DNA from: Tieghemostelium lacteum
Lineage: Eukaryota > Evosea > Eumycetozoa > Dictyosteliales > Raperosteliaceae
Reading direction: 5' to 3'
Assembly (NCBI GenBank): GCA_001606155.1
Contig: LODT01000004.1
Location: 868,001-932,000, forward strand
DNA: 64,000 nt
Shown: positions 20,152 through 30,948 of the stretch, in pieces
How the letters are laid out: every line of letters begins with the position of its first letter
How positions within the stretch are numbered: position 1 is the stretch's first letter
Translations under genes and position numbers: made by a program
The notes under the pieces: model-generated
Databases searched by the model: none
The model's input: only the letters and a program-made list of their open reading frames with translations
Told to the model about the DNA's origin: nothing

Positions 20152-21981
20152 TTATTTTGATTGGTTTTGGGGTTGGTTAAAGTCGATATCATAACTTTGT
20201 GTAGGGCTTATATCGGTGCTACTGGTACCGGGATTGGTGCCATTATTTTCTTCATTTGGTGATTTATAATATGAAAATGCAAGGGTAATTCCAGCTAATA
20301 AGACATAAGATATAGTCCAATGATATGGTATATAAGATCCTGATTGCCATGGAACGTATACCTCTCCATTAGGATTGACACTATGTATAACTCCAAAAAA
20401 GGTAAGAAAAGCTGTAATTCCAAAGAAAATAGATGCTCTTTTGAGTCTATCATCTAAAAGGAATCCCATGGTAGTTCCCCAAAATAGTGAAGTACATATA
20501 AAACCATGAGATAGAATCTGAATTACACCTATATTACTAACTAGTTCACTTGGTAGATTGAGAGTCTGCATAACAAGTTCAGGATTGACAACAGCATTTG
20601 CAAGTACAGGTGAAATTTGACTGAGGATAATATTTACAAATTGAAATAGTGCAGGGAAGAAACTCCATATAATTGCAGGAATATGATGTTTTTTAATACC
20701 ACTAGTGGTATGAATAGTATCAGCACAGATTTCAAATGCAATGAATATAAATATTGGAATGATAGCTGGTTTTGGTAAGATACTAGTGAGAAGTGAAATG
20801 TATCCAAAAAATCCACCTAAACCAATAATCAAACCAGTGAAAAATGAATAACCAGATCTGGCTTTGAATTTTGAGTGAAATACAGTGTGACCTATATAAG
20901 GAGTGGTTTGAGTTGCACTTCCAAAGAGACTACCTATAATAGTCACTGCTGAGTCTAGGAGTAAAATGACTCTGGTATTGTAACGATTACCAACACCTAT
21001 TGCAGCATCGGTGATTGTCAAACCACCTATATTCACTAGAATTGCATAGGGTATTGCAATACTGATGTTATGTTTAATTGCACTAGAAAATGTTGTGAAA
21101 ATATTTGCAAAACGTGGGTATGAGAGTTGATAGTTATCAAATATACCAGTTGGCATTGGAACTACACTAATCTTTAGTCCGGCCATGAAATAGTAAATGA
21201 TTGAACCTATAACAGCACTGACTAATACACCACTAATATTGAATGGTAATTGAACGAATATAGATTGACCGTGCTTATTGACTCTTTGTAAGAGTAAAAG
21301 TAGAAGTATCCACAATGAAACCCATCCAGTGACAGGATCTTGCAATACAGTTAACAATTGATTCATACCTAGAAGTGCCAGACCAATTCCAGCTAAAGCA
21401 CCAGCTTTTCCAACTGGATGAAACTGTTTTTGTGCAAATGAAAGTAAGGATAAAAGAATCTTTACAAGACCAATTAAGAATACAGTTGTACAACCAACTA
21501 ACCAAGCATCAATAGTAGCATCGTAATCTGATTTACCAAGTGCTTTCGATCTTTGAAAAGTAGGTCCTATGACCAGCAATGGCAGACCTATAGTCGAAGG
21601 GGCATCTAACCCAATAGGAATTGAAGTATACAATACAGATGGATCTCGTTCGTGAAAATCCAAGTAAATCGAATATGCAGACAATGACAAACTACCCAAC
21701 ATTACACTTAAAGCTGCACCGGGTATAAAGTATCTACTTACTAGATCCATAGGCATACCAAAACTGTAAACTAATATAGCCACCAACGATGCTATATTTG
21801 CAAGATTATCAAGCAATATTGAAAACATTGCATTAATATCACCACTGGTAGGTACCAATTGACTCTTTATAGCTGCACCCCAAGTCTTTTGACCATATCC
21901 CAGTCCTCTTGCATAAGGTATATCTTCATTGTTATTGGTACTCAATAAATTTTCATCTCTTTTCTTTCCAAAAATTCCCAT
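20152..21981 (-). CDS. NCS2/AzgA-like nucleobase permease family protein
   Basis: A 609-residue polytopic protein with about 12-14 hydrophobic segments. Features seen are an N-terminal SGDINAMFSILLDNLANIAS segment (compare the NQFTGFF region of AzgA-type proteins), GKAGALAGIGLALLGMNQLL in the middle, and GSATQTTPYIGHTVFHSKFK with ARSGYSFFTGL, which resembles the conserved TxxTTYIES-AxRTG loop of xanthine/uracil/adenine carriers. The C-terminal tail is Ser/Asn/Gln rich and cytosolic. A purine or related substrate is plausible but not shown. The same frame stays open upstream of the chosen ATG to about 22150 with a Ser/Asp-rich sequence (SSSSSTFKDKQRDSKSE), but without an upstream in-frame ATG, so a further 5' exon may exist. 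Confidence 0.65.
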   Translation of the reverse strand: MGIFGKKRDENLLSTNNNEDIPYARGLGYGQKTWGAAIKSQLVPTSGDINAMFSILLDNLANIASLVAILVYSFGMPMDLVSRYFIPGAALSVMLGSLSLSAYSIYLDFHERDPSVLYTSIPIGLDAPSTIGLPLLVIGPTFQRSKALGKSDYDATIDAWLVGCTTVFLIGLVKILLSLLSFAQKQFHPVGKAGALAGIGLALLGMNQLLTVLQDPVTGWVSLWILLLLLLQRVNKHGQSIFVQLPFNISGVLVSAVIGSIIYYFMAGLKISVVPMPTGIFDNYQLSYPRFANIFTTFSSAIKHNISIAIPYAILVNIGGLTITDAAIGVGNRYNTRVILLLDSAVTIIGSLFGSATQTTPYIGHTVFHSKFKARSGYSFFTGLIIGLGGFFGYISLLTSILPKPAIIPIFIFIAFEICADTIHTTSGIKKHHIPAIIWSFFPALFQFVNIILSQISPVLANAVVNPELVMQTLNLPSELVSNIGVIQILSHGFICTSLFWGTTMGFLLDDRLKRASIFFGITAFLTFFGVIHSVNPNGEVYVPWQSGSYIPYHWTISYVLLAGITLAFSYYKSPNEENNGTNPGTSSTDISPTQSYDIDFNQPQNQSK

Positions 21982-23066
21982 TTCAATACTATCTTTTAAT
22001 TCTGATTCTGATTTTGAATCTCTTTGCTTATCTTTAAATGTGCTACTACTACTACTACTATCACTACTATCACTATTATTACTATTACTACAACTCTGGT
22101 CGTTCTCAGATTCAATAGTTTCCTGTTTTGACTCTATATCTTTTTTTTATTCTCTTGCTATAATCCCTATTATTACAATAGAGACAGAGAATAAAACCAT
22201 TAATGTTAATAAATCAAATTTAAAAATAAAAATATGAAATTTAAAAATGAATTTTTTTGTAAACGTCAAAAAAAGGAAAGAAATAAATTTTTAAATTGTA
22301 ATTAATTTCTGATATTTCACCACACCTCTTCAAAAAAAAAGAGTATAAAATTTTTTAAAAATAGAATAAGTTTTAATCAATGAAATAAATTAGTTATAAC
22401 TTACTTTAAATATAAAAATTACTAATTATTTAAGTGACTTTGGAATTTTCGAATGATCTCTCCAAAATTTATACAAAAATAGTTATAGTCTGTATCTTCA
22501 GTTGAAGTTTTTCTCTTTCTAACTGATGAATCAAAAAATTTATTAATTCCAAAAAAGATAATGTGAATATATATATAACAAAGATTGTTGTGTTTGAAAA
22601 AGGTGGAAAAATTAAAATAAAACTCTTTCATCATTTAGAATCTTTAAATAGTGAAGGTTTTAAAATGTGAATATTAAGTCGAAATATTTAGCCAGAATAT
22701 TTCAAATTATATTTCCATTATGCCTTTTAGTTGATATTGAATTCCAAAAATAGTTAATATCTGTTAGAATAAGATGGCAGAGGGAGTAACTCCCAGGTAT
22801 TAGTGAGAAATTTCAGCAAATCCATTGTTCCATTACAATTAAGAATTAAATTCTTGCTTCCATTTTTTTATTTGACTCTATAAAAATATTATTCATTCAT
22901 CAAATTCATGAAATAAAAACATGTTTCAATTCAATTACCGAAAATATCTTTTTTGAAATCTCTTTGCATTTGACGTAACATTCCAGAACAAAAAAAAAGA
23001 ATAAAAATAAAAAACTGGAATAAACATCGATGCTGAGTTGATCACAAAGTAATAGAAGGGTGTTTA
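21982..23066. other. Intergenic region with possible 5' exon of the permease gene
   Basis: The first about 165 bases (21982..22150) are coding-like in the permease frame. The remainder is AT-rich. At 22782..22794 is a small perfect hairpin, GGGAG-TAA-CTCCC. A 70-codon leftward frame at 22422..22634 ends in SSVRKRKTSTEDTDYNYF but has no recognisable relatives and is left unannotated. Confidence 0.35.
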
Positions 23067-25793
23067 TTAGAGTAATACCTGTTCTTCGGATTTCAATATA
23101 TTTTTAGCTACTGTTAAACGAATACGGAGTAATTGAATTTTCTTTTGTTCTTCCTTGTCGAGAGATTCAATGTTACTAGGTATCAATCCGTGTATAAAGA
23201 ATACACGTATACCTTTTTTAAGTTGATTGGTTTTATGTGCTAGAGAGTCTTCTTCCATATCCCTGAGTACAGATCTCTTTTGGTTATTGGAAATCTCAGC
23301 GAGACGATCAAATATATTCACAACTTGCATCTCTGTAGGCAATGTCAGGATGTATGTAAATATAATTCTATACAAGACAATACTGATAGCATTTAAATGA
23401 TTGAAATCCACATTACGCAAGATATTCAATGAGAATATATCCGATTCAATTAGTCTTGCAATCAAATGACCCAAATTACTGACACGACATAGAGTTGCAC
23501 TGTCCATACTACCACTCTCCGCAATGTCTTTTAAGTGGTCCCATATATTATACTGCATGGTAAACTTAAAGTTATTGTCATGTAAACATAATCTATAGGA
23601 AAGATGGAAATAGTAGGGATTGAATTTCTTTTCTTTTAAACAACAGTGCATCATGACATGTATGACTTCACGATCTTGTTTGTCTTTGAGTCTAAGCTCC
23701 ATGAGTTTCTCAAATGCATCTTGGTAATCTTCACTAGTCATCAGTATACAAAATATAGTTTTTCTCAAATCTGTATTCATTTTGTTCTGTATAGCTAGTT
23801 TCATAATCTGATTGTTAAATGTTGGTATTTTAGCTTTAAGTTCCTGTTCTTGTGCCATTCTGGAACCTCCCAATACAGCACCATCTTTAAAAAGAGCCTG
23901 GTTATTACCAGCCCATGATGATCCTACTAGCCACCATCTACCCTTGCTTTCAATAGTCTCCAAATCATCCAAAGTAATTCTCAACTGATTATGATTGAGT
24001 GACAGGTCTTTAGACTTCAAAACCCCTCTTATCACCTTTTTAATATTTTGCAGAGTATCCAGTAACTTGGAGTCCGACTTGATTTTGTTATTCTTCAAAT
24101 TGGTAATGGAATCCATCATGTATATAATCTTCTTATTCTTTTCAGATTCCTCTTGATTTGCATTGGCATCCAAGTACTCCTTCTGTTTCTTTTGCACCAT
24201 TTGAATGAGATCTTTCAAAGCCAATGGATTATCATTTCTCAATTGGTGACCACAATTCTGAATAATTAGATTAATCAATTGAATATCATCATCTTGAAAC
24301 GACTGAACAAATCTCTTTGCCAAATCAAATATAAAAACGTCCCCCAAAACTTGAAAAATATACAAATGTGAAAACATTAGAACCGAATTACCCAACTGAT
24401 TGGTAGAACCTTCTATATCACCATTCTGCACTTCTTTATACTTCTTAAATAGATTCTCAATAAAATGACTACCAATATCAGTACCATGTGCACAATGAAG
24501 AGTTGCAACCAAAGCAGTTCCAATATGAATGATACCATGTACCAACTGTTCACTCTGAAAACAATTAGTCAACAATAAATCAGTCAACAGATACTTTAGT
24601 GATGCTCTAGGATGTAAATTAAACAATTCACTAATTTCATTATAGATCGGATAGAAATTATTAATTGCCAATCTATTCAATAAACCATTAATTTTTCTTT
24701 TTAGATTCATATCTAAATTTGGTGGTATTTCATCCAATGTTGATTTTTTTTCACTATTCACACTACCATTACTATTACTACTACCAACATCAGATGCTCC
24801 ATTAGATAGCTTATTTCTTAAATGTGGTGGAACATATGCACTTGTAGAACCACCTGTTGCTGCTCTACCACCATGTCCAACTGCTTTATTATCCTTTACA
24901 ATTTCACCAGTTTTCTTATTTACTAATCTACCATATATATCTTCCTTTATATTTTCACTATCTTCATCTTCCTCCTCATCATCATCTTCTTCTTCATCAT
25001 CATCATCTTCATCTTCATCATCTATATCATTTAAATTATATTCCTTTTCCTCTTCTTCAAAATCATCCATATTGTCGTCTTCATCTTCATCTTCCTCTTC
25101 ATTTTCGATATCTTCATTATATTGGTTACCATCTTCATCTTTATCTTTATCTTCATCTTCATCTTCATCATCATCACTATAAAATTGATTTAAATCCATA
25201 TCTTCATCATCGTCATCGTCATCATATTCACCAGCTAAATCTTTTTCCAATTGATCAAATATATCATCAATGTGTGTAGTATCATAGGTTTGGTTTTTAG
25301 AAGTTGGTTTCATTAAATCATCTAAACCATCGTCTTCAGAGTTCTTGGGTTTCTTTTTATTTAAACCCAACTTTTTCTCCAAATATGCAATTTCTTTATC
25401 TTCTTGTGACAAGAAATCAGCTTTAGTCTTTCCAATTGATTTTAGAAATTCTAATTTCTTTTCTTCATTTGATTTCTCTTTTTTATTATTATTCTTTTGT
25501 TGCTTTGGTTGTTTTGGTTGTTGCTGTTGTTGTTGTTGTTGTGGTTTTTGTTGTTGTTGATGTTGTAATTTTAGTTTCTTTGTTGGGTTATTTGATTGAT
25601 AGAAATCACTCTTTCTCTTTTTCTTATCTATTCTTTCTTGTTTTCTCTGGTCTTTTCTAGATTGACCTTGTTTTTGTTTGTAACCTGGTAATTTATGAAA
25701 TCTCACATCTTGTTCACCATCCGAATTATCATTTTCAATTTGTTTACTAATTGATTTTGGTAATTGAATTGGTTTGTGTTTTCTTTGGTTCAT
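23067..25793 (-). CDS. nom1: NOM1/Sgd1 nucleolar MIF4G-MA3 protein
   Basis: A 908-residue intronless protein. The N-terminal 330 residues are charged: a Lys/Gln-rich start with a QQQ run (25507..25560), then a long Asp/Glu tract (24950..25215). YVPPHLRNK precedes the MIF4G domain (~360-580: LKRKINGLLNRLAINNFYPI, RASLKYLLTDLLLTNCFQSE, FIENLFKKY). The MA3 domain follows at ~670-790 (DLRKTIFCILMTSEDYQDAF, REVIHVMMHCCLKEKKFNPY). This order and size match NOM1/Sgd1 (human 860). NOM1 works in small-subunit ribosome biogenesis in the nucleolus and helps place protein phosphatase 1 there. The gene shares a 102 bp divergent promoter with an RNA methyltransferase, a possible co-regulated pair. Confidence 0.92.
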   Translation of the reverse strand: MNQRKHKPIQLPKSISKQIENDNSDGEQDVRFHKLPGYKQKQGQSRKDQRKQERIDKKKRKSDFYQSNNPTKKLKLQHQQQQKPQQQQQQQQPKQPKQQKNNNKKEKSNEEKKLEFLKSIGKTKADFLSQEDKEIAYLEKKLGLNKKKPKNSEDDGLDDLMKPTSKNQTYDTTHIDDIFDQLEKDLAGEYDDDDDDEDMDLNQFYSDDDEDEDEDKDKDEDGNQYNEDIENEEEDEDEDDNMDDFEEEEKEYNLNDIDDEDEDDDDEEEDDDEEEDEDSENIKEDIYGRLVNKKTGEIVKDNKAVGHGGRAATGGSTSAYVPPHLRNKLSNGASDVGSSNSNGSVNSEKKSTLDEIPPNLDMNLKRKINGLLNRLAINNFYPIYNEISELFNLHPRASLKYLLTDLLLTNCFQSEQLVHGIIHIGTALVATLHCAHGTDIGSHFIENLFKKYKEVQNGDIEGSTNQLGNSVLMFSHLYIFQVLGDVFIFDLAKRFVQSFQDDDIQLINLIIQNCGHQLRNDNPLALKDLIQMVQKKQKEYLDANANQEESEKNKKIIYMMDSITNLKNNKIKSDSKLLDTLQNIKKVIRGVLKSKDLSLNHNQLRITLDDLETIESKGRWWLVGSSWAGNNQALFKDGAVLGGSRMAQEQELKAKIPTFNNQIMKLAIQNKMNTDLRKTIFCILMTSEDYQDAFEKLMELRLKDKQDREVIHVMMHCCLKEKKFNPYYFHLSYRLCLHDNNFKFTMQYNIWDHLKDIAESGSMDSATLCRVSNLGHLIARLIESDIFSLNILRNVDFNHLNAISIVLYRIIFTYILTLPTEMQVVNIFDRLAEISNNQKRSVLRDMEEDSLAHKTNQLKKGIRVFFIHGLIPSNIESLDKEEQKKIQLLRIRLTVAKNILKSEEQVLL

Positions 25794-25895
25794 TTGTAAG
25801 TTTATATTTAATAAATATTTATAAAAACTTAAAAAACGACTCGGTTTTGTAAAGTAATTAATTTTTATTTAATTTTTAACAAAGTTATATCCAAC

Positions 25896-26229
25896 ATGCT
25901 TAAACAATTATTATTTAAAAATAGTCAAATTAATTTAATATTAAACAAATATATAAACACTTCATTTTGCACATATTCAAGTTATAATAGAGGTAATAAT
26001 AATAGCTACCCAAAAAGAAATTTAAGTTTTAAAAAAAATGAAAGCAATGATGGTGATTATGGGGTTATAGATAGTGGTGGTAGACAAGGTAGTAGAATGA
26101 GTAGAAGTAGATCAATGAAAATGATACATGGATCTGGTAAGGGTAAATATCAAAATAGGGAAACTAAAAGAGATACATTTGATAATGGTGATGGTGATAG
26201 ATCATATAGATCTAGACCAAAAAGAGAAG

Positions 26230-26263
<34 letters not shown>

Positions 26264-27608
26264 ATCAAATGAAAATGAAGTGGAACATGATAATAGATAT
26301 ACAAAATTTAAGGAAAGAAACAAATCAAATTATATATTGAAAATGAATAATAATACATTAAAGAAACCAAAGGAGGCAAGTGTTAGTGTACAAGAAGTAA
26401 AAGAAGTAGAAGAATATGATGAAAATATTGATGAAGTTAAGATATCAGGTTATAGAGCTGTTTTATCAATTTATGATAAAAGACCTGAAGATCTATTGAG
26501 AATATATGTTGATCATAAGGTTTATGAAAAGAATAAGGTTCAGTTGAAAGATATTATAAAGTACTTTGTGGCAGAGAGAAAACCCTATCACATTCTACAA
26601 GAAGATGAGTTACATGAACTTGAAAAAATATCAAAGTCTATTCACCATGAGGGTATTGTGGTGGTATGTAAACCTAAACAAGTTACAAATCCTGAAATTG
26701 CGTTCCAAAAAGAGATACAAAGAGTGAAGAAACTATATACCATGAAACAGAGTAATTCTCAGTTGATTTCTGAAAATTTGAAATTACATAATCAGCAGGT
26801 TTCAAAAACCTCACAAAATAGACCTATAGTGGTGATTTTGGATAATGTTGAAAATCCTCAAAATATTGGTGCTATTGCAAGATCTTGTGCAACTTTTGGT
26901 GTACAGACTCTGTTTATGTATAATCAAGAAGGACAGTCAAAGAGTGGTTATGTAAATCCTTTTTCACCTCAGAGTTATAGATCGAGTAGAGGTGCGCTGG
27001 AGTATGTAGATGTTGCACAAGTGGATATGAAATCGGATTATATCGATTTGGTAAAAACATTTAAAGAACAGGGATGGGAGATTGTGGTGACTAGTGACCA
27101 TAAGGAAAGTCAAGAACATCACATATTGTACAGTGAGCAGTCTTCTGTGGTCTTGGGAACTAAACCTCTGGTACTGATATTCGGTTCAGAGTCTGTTGGT
27201 ATCTCTAAAGGTGTTGTTAAACTGTCTTCTAGTAGTATGAGTATTCCAGGTACTGGTTTAATTGATTGTTTGAATGTCTCACAAGCTATTTCTATATTTC
27301 TTTCAGAATGTTGGAGAATACAAGGAAAAACACTTGCTAAATCAACTAAAGATGAAGTATCTAAACTCAAAGAATCATTAAAAATATCCCCAAAAGAAGT
27401 AACACCTCAACTTTTGGGTATTAACGAATCTGATGCTTACATTGAAGAAACCGAAATGAATGAATTTGAAGAACAAGAACATGATGAAAATGATACAATG
27501 GTAGAAAATATTAAAAATAGACTATACAGTGAATATGAATATGATCATAGACCATCTACAAAGAAAAAACAACCATCCAGAAAAGGTAGTAATAAAAGGG
27601 TAAATTAA
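25896..27608 (+). CDS. SpoU/TrmH-family RNA 2'-O-ribose methyltransferase, MRM1-like
   Basis: 570 residues. The N-terminus MLKQLLFKNSQINLILNKYI lacks acidic residues and looks like a mitochondrial presequence. A low-complexity arginine/glycine and Asn-run region follows (26229..26262). A substrate-binding domain (SGYRAVLSIYDKRPEDLLR, KPYHILQEDELHELEKISKS, HEGIVVVCKP) precedes the SPOUT knot. Motif 1 is DNVENPQNIGAIARSC (~315), motif 2 FGSESVGIS (~428), motif 3 IPGTGLIDCLNVSQAISIFL (~449), including the Asn, Arg and knot residues used for AdoMet binding. Together with the presequence this points to a mitochondrial rRNA Gm methylase such as MRM1. The domain assignment is firm; the target nucleotide is inferred. 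The C-terminal tail is acidic then basic. Confidence 0.85.
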
Positions 27609-27822
27609 CAAAGTAATAAACTTTATAATAATTTAGGTTGACGTCAATTTATCGATAATTTAATTTAACCAATTCATTTTTTTACCATATCTAGTAAAAC
27701 ACACTCTAAAAATATTATAATTATTTAAATATTTACATTTTTATTGGAAACAATTAACTATGAAAAAGTATAAATTAAACTAAATTTTGTGAAGATAAAT
27801 TCATTATTATATTCTTTCAAAA

Positions 27823-28203
27823 ATGAAATATTTAATTGTATTCTCCTTGTTTCTAGCTTTATCATTGGTTTCTGCTCAACCTATTGTTGATTTTATTCAC
27901 TTGTCTGTCCACCCAGATTCTGAATGGAAAGAAGGTGATACAGTATACCAACATATCAATGTTGATATCAAGAATGAATCTCCATACAATATCTTAAGTA
28001 TCTTTTTAGATCATGATGATAACTTCAAAGTTAAGGATAACCAAATTTGGGGTATTAGAATTTTAGACCCACCAACAAACTATGGTGAATTAGCTCTCCC
28101 AGAAAATGTTAGTTCCATTCCAATTAATACAACATACACTTTCAATTTCATTAACACTGGATATGTTGCTCCAACATTTAATATCACTGTTGTTCGTTAT
28201 TAA
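27823..28203 (+). CDS. Small secreted protein with CBM49-type cellulose-binding domain
   Basis: 126 residues. A signal peptide MKYLIVFSLFLALSLVSAQ is followed by a single domain: SEWKEGDTVYQHINVDIKN, SPYNILSIFLDHDDNFKV, IWGIRILDPPTNYGELALPE, and PINTTYTFNFINTGYVAP. The pattern (YxQxxVxVxN, IWGI..., YTFNFI) is that of CBM49, which is expanded in dictyostelids in stalk, sheath and expansin-like proteins. Aromatic residues W35, W77 and Y86 approximate the sugar-binding platform. N-glycosylation sequons are present. It probably coats cellulose in the stalk, spore coat or slime sheath. The short gene has no intron. Confidence 0.75.
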   Translation: MKYLIVFSLFLALSLVSAQPIVDFIHLSVHPDSEWKEGDTVYQHINVDIKNESPYNILSIFLDHDDNFKVKDNQIWGIRILDPPTNYGELALPENVSSIPINTTYTFNFINTGYVAPTFNITVVRY

Positions 28204-28333
28204 AAAATAACAAATATAACCCCACAATTATTTAATTAAATAAATATATTTAATTTTTTGTCCATTATAAATTCTATTGATGGATATTACAAAATGAAAT
28301 TACAATTTTTATTTTTTATTTGTTTTTGGATTA

Positions 28334-30400
28334 ATGAGTTCAACAAAAAGAGACAGAGAAGACAATAATTCAGAACCAAAACAAGATGATTTAAAAAAAC
28401 TTAAAGTTGATAATGATGAAAATGAATATACCTTAGATCCTTCATTTCTAAAACCTAAAGCAAAAGAAACTGAAGAATCTACAGAAAAACAAGTGCCCAA
28501 ACCTCTTCAATTTCAACCAAAACAACAACTGCTAAAAAAACCCGCAATCTCATTTAATATCACTACAACTAAACTACCAACTCAATTACCAGTTGGACCA
28601 TCTAAACCACCCATCTCAAACGATGAAGATTCTAGTGACAGTGACGAAGAACAATCAAGTAAAATCACCACTACTCCTACACCTAATATTGGTCCTTCAA
28701 AACCAACAAATGTAGGACCAACCAAACCATCGAATATATGTCCTAATGTAGGTCCTTCAAAGCCAACGAACGTAGGACCTAGTAAACCATCAAATATAGG
28801 TCCAAATGTTGGACCTTCTAAACCAACGAACGTAGGACCAAGTAAACCAATACCAAAAGAGAATGATGATGACGAAGAGAGTAGTAGTAGTAGTGAATCT
28901 GGTGATGATGATAGTGATGATAGCGAGACTGAAGAAAAAGAGGAAATTGAAAGATGGGTATCAGTTGCAAAATCTATACCTATAACAGATGAAGTAGTTA
29001 TGAAATCACATAATAAGGATGTTTCGTCATTGAGTATCGATGTATCAGGAGCTAGATTATTGACAGGTTCATTTGATTGTAAAGTTAGATTTTGGGATTT
29101 TAATTCAATGGATAGTTCGTTGAAATCATTTAGAGAGATTGAACCATACGAAGGTACTCAAATAAGACAAGTTCGATTCAATCCAAAATGTGATAGATTT
29201 GTAGTGGTTCCTTATACAGCTCAATTTAAAATCTATGATAGAGATGGATATCAACAAGGTGAATCGGTTAGTGGAGACAGATACATTCAGGATTTGTATC
29301 ATACTAAAGGTCATGTTAGTATCCTAACTCAAGCATGTTGGAATCCCGAGCAATATGATGAGATTATGACCAGTGCAATCGATGGTACTATCAGAATCTG
29401 GGATATCAATAGTCTTTCAAAAAACAAACAAGTTGTGAAATCGAAGAATACAAAAGGTTCGAGAATTGCAGTTACTAGCATGAACTATGATCTAAGAGGT
29501 GACGGATTAGTGATGGGATGTCAAGATGGTTCCATTTCGTTTTGGGATAAGAGAACTTCAATGACAAAACCAAAGTCATTTATAGCAAATGCACATGAGA
29601 ATACAAAGAATATAAATACAGTTTTATACAATAGGGATGGTATACACTTGGTATCGAGGTCTATGGACCACACTTTAAAGGTTTGGGACTTGAGAAACAC
29701 TTCAGAACCCGCTGCTGTTTTTGACCAACTTCCTTGTGAATACATGGAATGCAATGCCATTTTTGGGTCTTTTGATAGGGTGATAGTCACAGGTACCTCA
29801 TCCACAAGTAAAGAGTCAAATTTTGGAACCATTCAATTCTTTGATTTAGAATCTCTAACTAAAATGAGACAGATTAAAATCGATGGTGCTAGTGTTATAT
29901 CCAGTTTGTGGAATGAGAAGATTAATCAAATATTTTTAGGATGTTCTGATGGACAAACTAGAATTCTCTATGATCCTGACATCTCTACGAAAGGTATTAG
30001 ATTATCAGTTGCAAAAGCACCTAGAAAGAAGGATCCAGATGATTTTGTACCTTCTACTCCTATTTATACTCCCAATTCCTTACCTCTATTCAGACAGACT
30101 AGCAGTAAGAAGAAGCATATTACACCAGTTGGTGGAGCTAAAGCTCAACCTGAAGAACCTAAACAAGCAACTCCAATAGGACGTGGTGTTAATCCAACAC
30201 AAAATCTGATACAACAAATTGGTATTACAAAAGATCAAATGTGGAAACAAGATGCAAGAGAAGCTTTTCTATCCAAAGCACAAGAAGCTGAATCTGATCC
30301 CAATAAACATTTTAAAATCTATCAACAAACTCAACCAAAAACAATTTTTGAACAAGAACAACAACAACAACAAGAAGAAGATAAAGAACAAAAGAAATAA
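28334..30400 (+). CDS. wdr70: WDR70 homologue (WD40 repeat protein)
   Basis: A 688-residue intronless protein. The N-terminus is charged and holds a tandem repeat of GPSKPTNVGPSKPSNIGPN type (28687..28848, residues ~118-172) followed by a Ser/Asp/Glu tract. Residues ~215-560 form WD40 repeats highly like human WDR70: SGARLLTGSFDCKVRFWDFN, DRDGYQQGESVSGDRYIQDL, KGHVSILTQACWNPE, DGTIRIWDIN, DHTLKVWDLRN, and after the propeller LPLFRQTSSKKKH and REAFLSKAQEAE with the conserved KTIFEQ end. WDR70 is a nuclear protein connected to H2B ubiquitylation and double-strand break resection through the CRL4 ligase. The match spans the whole length. The GPSKP repeats are specific to this protein's linker. 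Confidence 0.92.
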   Translation: MSSTKRDREDNNSEPKQDDLKKLKVDNDENEYTLDPSFLKPKAKETEESTEKQVPKPLQFQPKQQLLKKPAISFNITTTKLPTQLPVGPSKPPISNDEDSSDSDEEQSSKITTTPTPNIGPSKPTNVGPTKPSNICPNVGPSKPTNVGPSKPSNIGPNVGPSKPTNVGPSKPIPKENDDDEESSSSSESGDDDSDDSETEEKEEIERWVSVAKSIPITDEVVMKSHNKDVSSLSIDVSGARLLTGSFDCKVRFWDFNSMDSSLKSFREIEPYEGTQIRQVRFNPKCDRFVVVPYTAQFKIYDRDGYQQGESVSGDRYIQDLYHTKGHVSILTQACWNPEQYDEIMTSAIDGTIRIWDINSLSKNKQVVKSKNTKGSRIAVTSMNYDLRGDGLVMGCQDGSISFWDKRTSMTKPKSFIANAHENTKNINTVLYNRDGIHLVSRSMDHTLKVWDLRNTSEPAAVFDQLPCEYMECNAIFGSFDRVIVTGTSSTSKESNFGTIQFFDLESLTKMRQIKIDGASVISSLWNEKINQIFLGCSDGQTRILYDPDISTKGIRLSVAKAPRKKDPDDFVPSTPIYTPNSLPLFRQTSSKKKHITPVGGAKAQPEEPKQATPIGRGVNPTQNLIQQIGITKDQMWKQDAREAFLSKAQEAESDPNKHFKIYQQTQPKTIFEQEQQQQQEEDKEQKK

Positions 30401-30948
30401 GAATAAATTGAAATATATAATATCATTTATTTTGTATAAATTACCCCCACAAATTTCTTCACACACCAACCCCACATTAAGAATATCTGGCAAAGAAAAA
30501 ATGTCTATTCATATAAAAATGTAGAATTTCAAATAATTTGAAATTGATTTCTTTAAATCATTTTAGATTTTTTTTATACAATTATATGAATTTATAATCG
30601 GTTAGTATTTGGATATATATCATTTCAAATACTATAGTTTACTACTACTGAAATCTTGATACTAAATTTTATTTTTTCATGGGTCCACCAATCCTATTGT
30701 GCCAAATTTAAAATCCAAATACCAAAAAAATTTTCTAAAATTCCCAAAATGGAAAATGAGTTATTTTTTAAATATTTCTACTATTTAGAATCTCAGAATA
30801 GGTAATTTTTATAACAAAAAAAAAAAATCAAATCTTTTTTTATTATGAAATTCACCCCCTTATTAATACTCAAAACATATTGTTATTGATTAAAACAATA
30901 TATTTTCAAAAAAAAATTTTTTTCTTTTCATTTCAATCTTTTAATTAA
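30401..30948. other. Intergenic region, 3' end of WDR70 to next gene
   Basis: About 550 bp of AT-rich DNA. A C-rich patch (30441..30476, with CCCCCAC and CCAACCCCAC) lies just after the WDR70 stop and resembles other 3' flanks in this window. A/T runs occur at 30820..30845 and 30907..30925. No coding frame of interest. Confidence 0.4.

Noticed and set aside
22422-22634. 70-codon leftward frame (ends in SSVRKRKTSTEDTDYNYF...)
   Set aside because: No family resemblance, very AT-rich codons and no supporting neighbour or promoter; it could be chance in AT-rich DNA.
24857-25560. Rightward frames rich in His, Leu, Phe and Val opposite NOM1
   Set aside because: They are antisense shadows of the Asp/Glu and Gln tracts in NOM1.
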